From Deltaproteobacteria bacterium (GTDB taxonomy: Bacteria > Bdellovibrionota > UBA2394): a stretch of DNA of 64,000 nucleotides. A program made the translations under genes and the position numbers. Numbering within the stretch: the first letter of the stretch is position 1; every line of letters starts with the position of its first letter. This document shows positions 60,551 to 64,000 of the stretch, piece after piece. The notes under the pieces were generated by a model, which had not been told where the DNA came from, did no database searches, and saw only the letters and a program-made list of their open reading frames with translations. The DNA lies in the NCBI GenBank assembly GCA_017302715.1, contig JAFLCD010000001.1, positions 62,001-126,000 on the forward strand. Reading direction: 5' to 3'.

Positions 60551-61876
60551 ATGAAATTAGCTGTTATAGCGGCACTTCTGTTCGCAAATTCTATTCTAAA
60601 TTTAGAAGCCGCTGATGTCTCAGAGGGCGTATTTATAAATTCCAATCAAAATTTTCTAGAAGAAGCTTCAAAAAATTCTTTATGGACGATCGATCATCGC
60701 TCCAGCAAAGGATTCGAAGTCTATGGACCGACAGGATTAAAGAATCAATTGAGGGCGCAAAGTATTTCTTTCACAGATCTTGATAAAGAAAATTTTTTTA
60801 AAGAGAAATTTTCTGATTATCCAAGTTTCGAAGATCTTACTCAAACCCTGATGGATATTCATGCTGCTTATCCCGATCTCACTGAATTAACATCAGCTGG
60901 AAAAACAAATGAAGGTCGAGAGCTTTGGGTCATGCAAATTTCTAAGCATATTTTAGATTCAGCACTTCTTCCTGAGGTGAAATATATTTCGAGTATGCAT
61001 GGCAATGAAATCACAGGCCGAGAATTGATGGTTTTGCTGATGCAGGATCTACTTGCGAATTACGGAAAAGACGAAAAAATTACTTCTCTCATTAACAACT
61101 CTCGAATTTTTATTATACCCTCGATGAATCCCGACGGCAGCTCAAAGTCGCGTCGAGGCAATGCAAACAATATGGATCTCAATCGAAATTTTCCAGATTT
61201 CTCAACGAGCGATAACGAAAATTCCCTCATCGGTAGAGAAGTTGAAACGCAAGCGATTATGAATTTTCAATCTGAACGGCATTTCGCGCTCTCTGCTAAT
61301 TTTCATGGAGGAGCTGAAGTCGTCAATTATATGTGGGATGGATTTAAGGATCAGCATCCCTTGCATTCTTTGCTTAAGGATATTTCTCTAACTTACGCAG
61401 AGAAAGTTTCTTATATGAAAAATTCAAAGGAATTTGAAAATGGAATCACCAATGGCTTTGAGTGGTATCAAGTAAATGGCGGAATGCAGGACTGGAGTTA
61501 TTTTTGGTACGGCGACACTCAGTTTACGATCGAGCTTTCAGAAAAAAAATGGCCAAGCTATTCGATGATTCCTCATTATTATATGGAGAATCGTGAATCT
61601 CTCATTCAGTTTCTACAAACAGTACATCAGGGCGCTGGAGTTATTTATTTACAATCCGAAGTGAACGGCGTTGTGAACATACTTAAAGATATGGGGCCAG
61701 ATTTAGATAAGAAAAATTTAGGTGCCTATCCGCTAAAAAATTCTTACTTCTATAAAGTTTTAGAGCCCGGCAAATATATTTTCGTCATTGATCGAGGCAA
61801 TGACGAATTCGATCGAGCTGAAGTTGAAATAAAAGCCGGCACTATTTATAGCGGCGGAAATTTCGTTTACTTTTAA
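60551..61876 (+). CDS. Exported M14 zinc carboxypeptidase
   Basis: The 441-residue protein has a signal peptide (about 1-21) and an M14 carboxypeptidase domain (about 95-345): zinc ligands His150 and Glu153 in SSMHGNEITGREL, substrate-binding NRNFP (MDLNRNFPD), the third zinc His in SANFHGGAEV, and the catalytic Glu in FTIELSEKKWP. A transthyretin-like beta domain follows (about 355-440), as in the carboxypeptidase N/E subfamily, which removes C-terminal Lys/Arg. It probably acts in the periplasm or outside on peptides. The last 4 bp overlap the convergent typA gene. Confidence 0.92.
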   Translation: MKLAVIAALLFANSILNLEAADVSEGVFINSNQNFLEEASKNSLWTIDHRSSKGFEVYGPTGLKNQLRAQSISFTDLDKENFFKEKFSDYPSFEDLTQTLMDIHAAYPDLTELTSAGKTNEGRELWVMQISKHILDSALLPEVKYISSMHGNEITGRELMVLLMQDLLANYGKDEKITSLINNSRIFIIPSMNPDGSSKSRRGNANNMDLNRNFPDFSTSDNENSLIGREVETQAIMNFQSERHFALSANFHGGAEVVNYMWDGFKDQHPLHSLLKDISLTYAEKVSYMKNSKEFENGITNGFEWYQVNGGMQDWSYFWYGDTQFTIELSEKKWPSYSMIPHYYMENRESLIQFLQTVHQGAGVIYLQSEVNGVVNILKDMGPDLDKKNLGAYPLKNSYFYKVLEPGKYIFVIDRGNDEFDRAEVEIKAGTIYSGGNFVYF

Positions 61877-63753
61877 GCGTCTTCGCCTCGGTTTACCGAA
61901 CGCATATTTTGCGCGAGAATTTTTTTACGAATTCGAATCGACTTCGGAGTGATTTCGATCCACTCATCGGCCTCGATCCACTCTAAGCAATCTTCGAGTG
62001 ACATTTTTCGAGTTCCAGCCAAATGCACGAGCGCTTCTAAGTGTGAAGCTCGCATATTCGTTAATTTTTTCTCGCGACAAACGTTGACGTTAATGTCTTC
62101 GTTTTTATTCGCCTCACCGACGATCATTCCCTCATAAACCATCACACCTGGATCAAAGAAAAACATCCCGCGATCTTCAAGGCCACGAATGGCATACTCG
62201 GTTGTGGGGCCAGAGCGATCGGCAATCAAAGATCCACTCGTTCTGTGTAAAATCTCTCCTTTATAAGGAAAAAATCCGTGAAACAAAGTGCTAAACAATC
62301 CTTCGCCTCGAGTAAGCGTTAAATATTTGGAGCGAACGCCAAGCAATCCCCGAGTTGGAATTTCAATCATCAAGCGAACGCGTTTACTTCCTTGAGAAGA
62401 AGTTCCGCCGAGTTGCTCATAAGAAGTCAGAATTCCTTTTCGCTGTTGAAACAACGAGGTGACATCGCCTGCCGCTTCTTCAGGTAAATCCAAGACAGCT
62501 TTTTCAAATGGCTCTAAGCGATTACCTGCTTCGTCTTTCGTAAAAAGCACGAGAGGCTTTCCAACCATGAATTCAAAACCTTCGCGTCTCATCTGTTCGA
62601 TAAGAATTGCAAATTGAAGTTCACCTCGACCAAGCAGACGAATCTGATCAGGTTGATCTGTCTCTTCAAATCGAATCGCCACATTTTGTCGGCACTCACG
62701 CAATAATCGATCCCTTAATTTTCGAGACTGAATGGCCTCACCTTCCTGACCAGAAAAAGGAGAGGTATTGACGGAAAACAACATCCCCAAAGTTGGTTTT
62801 TCAACGGTGATTCTTGGAAGAGTTTCTACAGAAGCAGAGCCAGCAAGCGTGTCACCAATTTCAAAATGTTCGGAGCCTGAGATAAGTCCAATGTCTCCTG
62901 CTTCTAGTTCTTCAACTTCAGATTGCTTGAGTCCGTCGAATGTATTGATCTGAGTCACTGTAAAATTTTCGTCAACGTTGGATCCGGCGGCGTTAATTCC
63001 TTTGCGAACCATTTTTTGATTTCGTTTTGCGCTTCCAGAGATCACACGTCCGATAGCGAGTCGGCCGACATAATCTGAATAAGCTAAGTTTGAAATCATC
63101 ATGCTGAAATCTGCGCTCGCATTAATCTTTGGAGCGGGAATCGTTTTCAAAATCAAATCAAAGAGAGGTTCGAGCGAGCCTTTTTCTTTTCCAGAAATTA
63201 AATTGGGAATTCTCTCAAAGTCCGTCGTACACCAGCCGGCTCGAGCGCAGGCGTAGACGATGGGAAAATCAGCTTGTTCTTCGTTTGCACCAAGCTCGAC
63301 AAATAAATCGAAAGTTTGATTTACGACTTCTTTAATTCGACTGCCATCTTCGCACTCGCGTCGATCGACTTTATTAATGACTAAGATCACTTTGTGACCT
63401 CTAGCTAAAGCTTTTTCTAAAACGAAACGAGTTTGGGGAAGCGGACCTTCGGCGGCGTCGACTAAGAGCAAAGCTCCGTCGACCATTCCGATGATACGTT
63501 CAACTTCTCCACCGAAGTCTGCGTGTCCAGGAGTGTCGACGATATTGATTTTAGCGTCTTTCACATGAATCGCAGCATTTTTAGCGCGAATGGTAATTCC
63601 TCTTTCGCGTTCAAGATCCATAGAATCCATCACGCGATCGCTTAATTCTTCGTGAGATTTAAAAGTTCCTGCCTGACGGAGCATATAATCCACCAAAGTG
63701 GTTTTTCCGTGGTCAACGTGGGCGACAATGCAAATGTTTCGAATATTTTTCAT
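61873..63753 (-). CDS. typA: Ribosome-associated GTPase TypA/BipA
   Basis: TypA/BipA is an EF-G-like GTPase that assists 50S assembly and stress adaptation, especially in the cold. The 626-residue protein has G1 [13 protein letters not shown], switch [13 protein letters not shown]3 [13 protein letters not shown]4 VINKVDRR, and the BipA C-terminal domain ([22 protein letters not shown]). Length is normal. It diverges from the permease over 36 bp. Confidence 0.97.
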   Translation of the reverse strand: MKNIRNICIVAHVDHGKTTLVDYMLRQAGTFKSHEELSDRVMDSMDLERERGITIRAKNAAIHVKDAKINIVDTPGHADFGGEVERIIGMVDGALLLVDAAEGPLPQTRFVLEKALARGHKVILVINKVDRRECEDGSRIKEVVNQTFDLFVELGANEEQADFPIVYACARAGWCTTDFERIPNLISGKEKGSLEPLFDLILKTIPAPKINASADFSMMISNLAYSDYVGRLAIGRVISGSAKRNQKMVRKGINAAGSNVDENFTVTQINTFDGLKQSEVEELEAGDIGLISGSEHFEIGDTLAGSASVETLPRITVEKPTLGMLFSVNTSPFSGQEGEAIQSRKLRDRLLRECRQNVAIRFEETDQPDQIRLLGRGELQFAILIEQMRREGFEFMVGKPLVLFTKDEAGNRLEPFEKAVLDLPEEAAGDVTSLFQQRKGILTSYEQLGGTSSQGSKRVRLMIEIPTRGLLGVRSKYLTLTRGEGLFSTLFHGFFPYKGEILHRTSGSLIADRSGPTTEYAIRGLEDRGMFFFDPGVMVYEGMIVGEANKNEDINVNVCREKKLTNMRASHLEALVHLAGTRKMSLEDCLEWIEADEWIEITPKSIRIRKKILAQNMRSVNRGEDA

Positions 63754-63789
63754 AGTGTTTTTCTGTCTAAAGACTTTTAATTATGCCTG

Positions 63790-64000
63790 ATGGATCCGGA
63801 GGATAGCAAAGCCAGAATCGATTTCATTAAGCGTGAAGCTATCGCAGGTATTACGACCTTTGTCACGATGGCTTATATCGTTATTGTGAACCCTGCCATC
63901 CTCTCGAGTGATGGAACCGGCATGAGTTTTTCGGGAGTCATGACGGCCACCGTTGTCTTGGCCTTTGTTTCGACTTTGGCGATGGGTCTTTATGCAAAAC
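63790..64000 (+). CDS. NCS2/AzgA-type purine permease, N-terminal part (partial)
   Basis: The gene runs off the window end. The first 70 residues are readable from the ATG at 63790 with GGATC-like purines inside the start region: FIKREAIAGITTFVTMAYIV, then VNPAILSSDGTGMSFSGVMTA, which matches the first and second membrane helices of AzgA-like adenine/guanine/hypoxanthine permeases. Substrate specificity cannot be read from this part. Confidence 0.82.
   Translation, partial: MDPEDSKARIDFIKREAIAGITTFVTMAYIVIVNPAILSSDGTGMSFSGVMTATVVLAFVSTLAMGLYAK

Overview
The window is a dense, AT-rich chromosomal segment from a Gram-negative bacterium. Lipoproteins, a Pal/CpoB pair, TonB-like and outer-membrane-like proteins show the two membranes. 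A split glycine decarboxylase, a CarD-ispD-ispF operon, an FHA-fused CpaF ATPase, HpnH, and a small protein with the MXAN_5187-type C-terminal domain point to a former delta-proteobacterial lineage. Bdellovibrionota is the best guess, from gene content only. There is no insertion sequence, prophage, CRISPR array or rRNA. The only RNA gene seen is one tRNA-Arg(UCU).

Layout. 1-2.9 kb: end of the F1 ATP synthase operon (atpA end, atpG, atpD, short atpC). 2.9-8.2 kb: envelope and secretion genes, including an inactive-looking matrixin protein and a CpaF-type ATPase. 8.2-12.3 kb: a long regulatory gap, a small exported protein and a 1096-residue STAND-type regulator. 12.4-16.8 kb: gcvT-gcvH-gcvPA-gcvPB. 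16.9-19.5 kb: hpnH, a small unknown gene, a short-chain dehydrogenase and an animal-like pyruvoyl-tetrahydropterin synthase. 19.7-24.5 kb: an RhlE helicase, then a compact cluster of a double-receiver protein, a diiron heme-oxygenase-fold enzyme, a GNAT/acyl-amino-acid-synthase-like protein, a possible sensor and an XRE regulator. 24.6-31.6 kb: accessory region with the tRNA, two exported PlsC-like proteins in tandem and other secreted unknowns.

31.9-39.7 kb: carD-ispD-ispF-gltX-uvrB-uvrC. 39.7-42.7 kb: srkA-like kinase divergent from comEC. 42.8-46.2 kb: pal-cpoB-tsaD-rsmA-smpB, tightly overlapped. 46.2-54.1 kb: mixed housekeeping and unknowns (BI-1 protein, RNase H with a C-terminal hybrid-binding domain, exported kinase-like protein, esterase, rlmI, alkyladenine glycosylase, folE, 2OG oxygenase, TPR protein). 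54.2-59.8 kb: polyphosphate locus (ppk1 operon divergent from ppx). 59.8-64 kb: RRM protein, exported M14 carboxypeptidase, typA/bipA and the start of an NCS2/AzgA-type purine permease.

Two groups of genes look least described. The first is the 21.1-24.5 kb cluster. An acyl-transfer enzyme and a diiron oxidase form one operon. It diverges from a two-gene regulatory operon, and a 12-bp motif in the shared promoter region recurs before the neighbouring response regulator. This could be a small-molecule signal or lipid-modification system. The second is the tandem pair of signal-peptide-bearing PlsC-fold proteins at 26.3-30.6 kb, one fused to a new N-terminal domain with an HDxxHH motif. Genes are packed tightly: 4-8 nt start/stop overlaps are common, and several convergent pairs overlap by 20-98 bp at their 3' ends.
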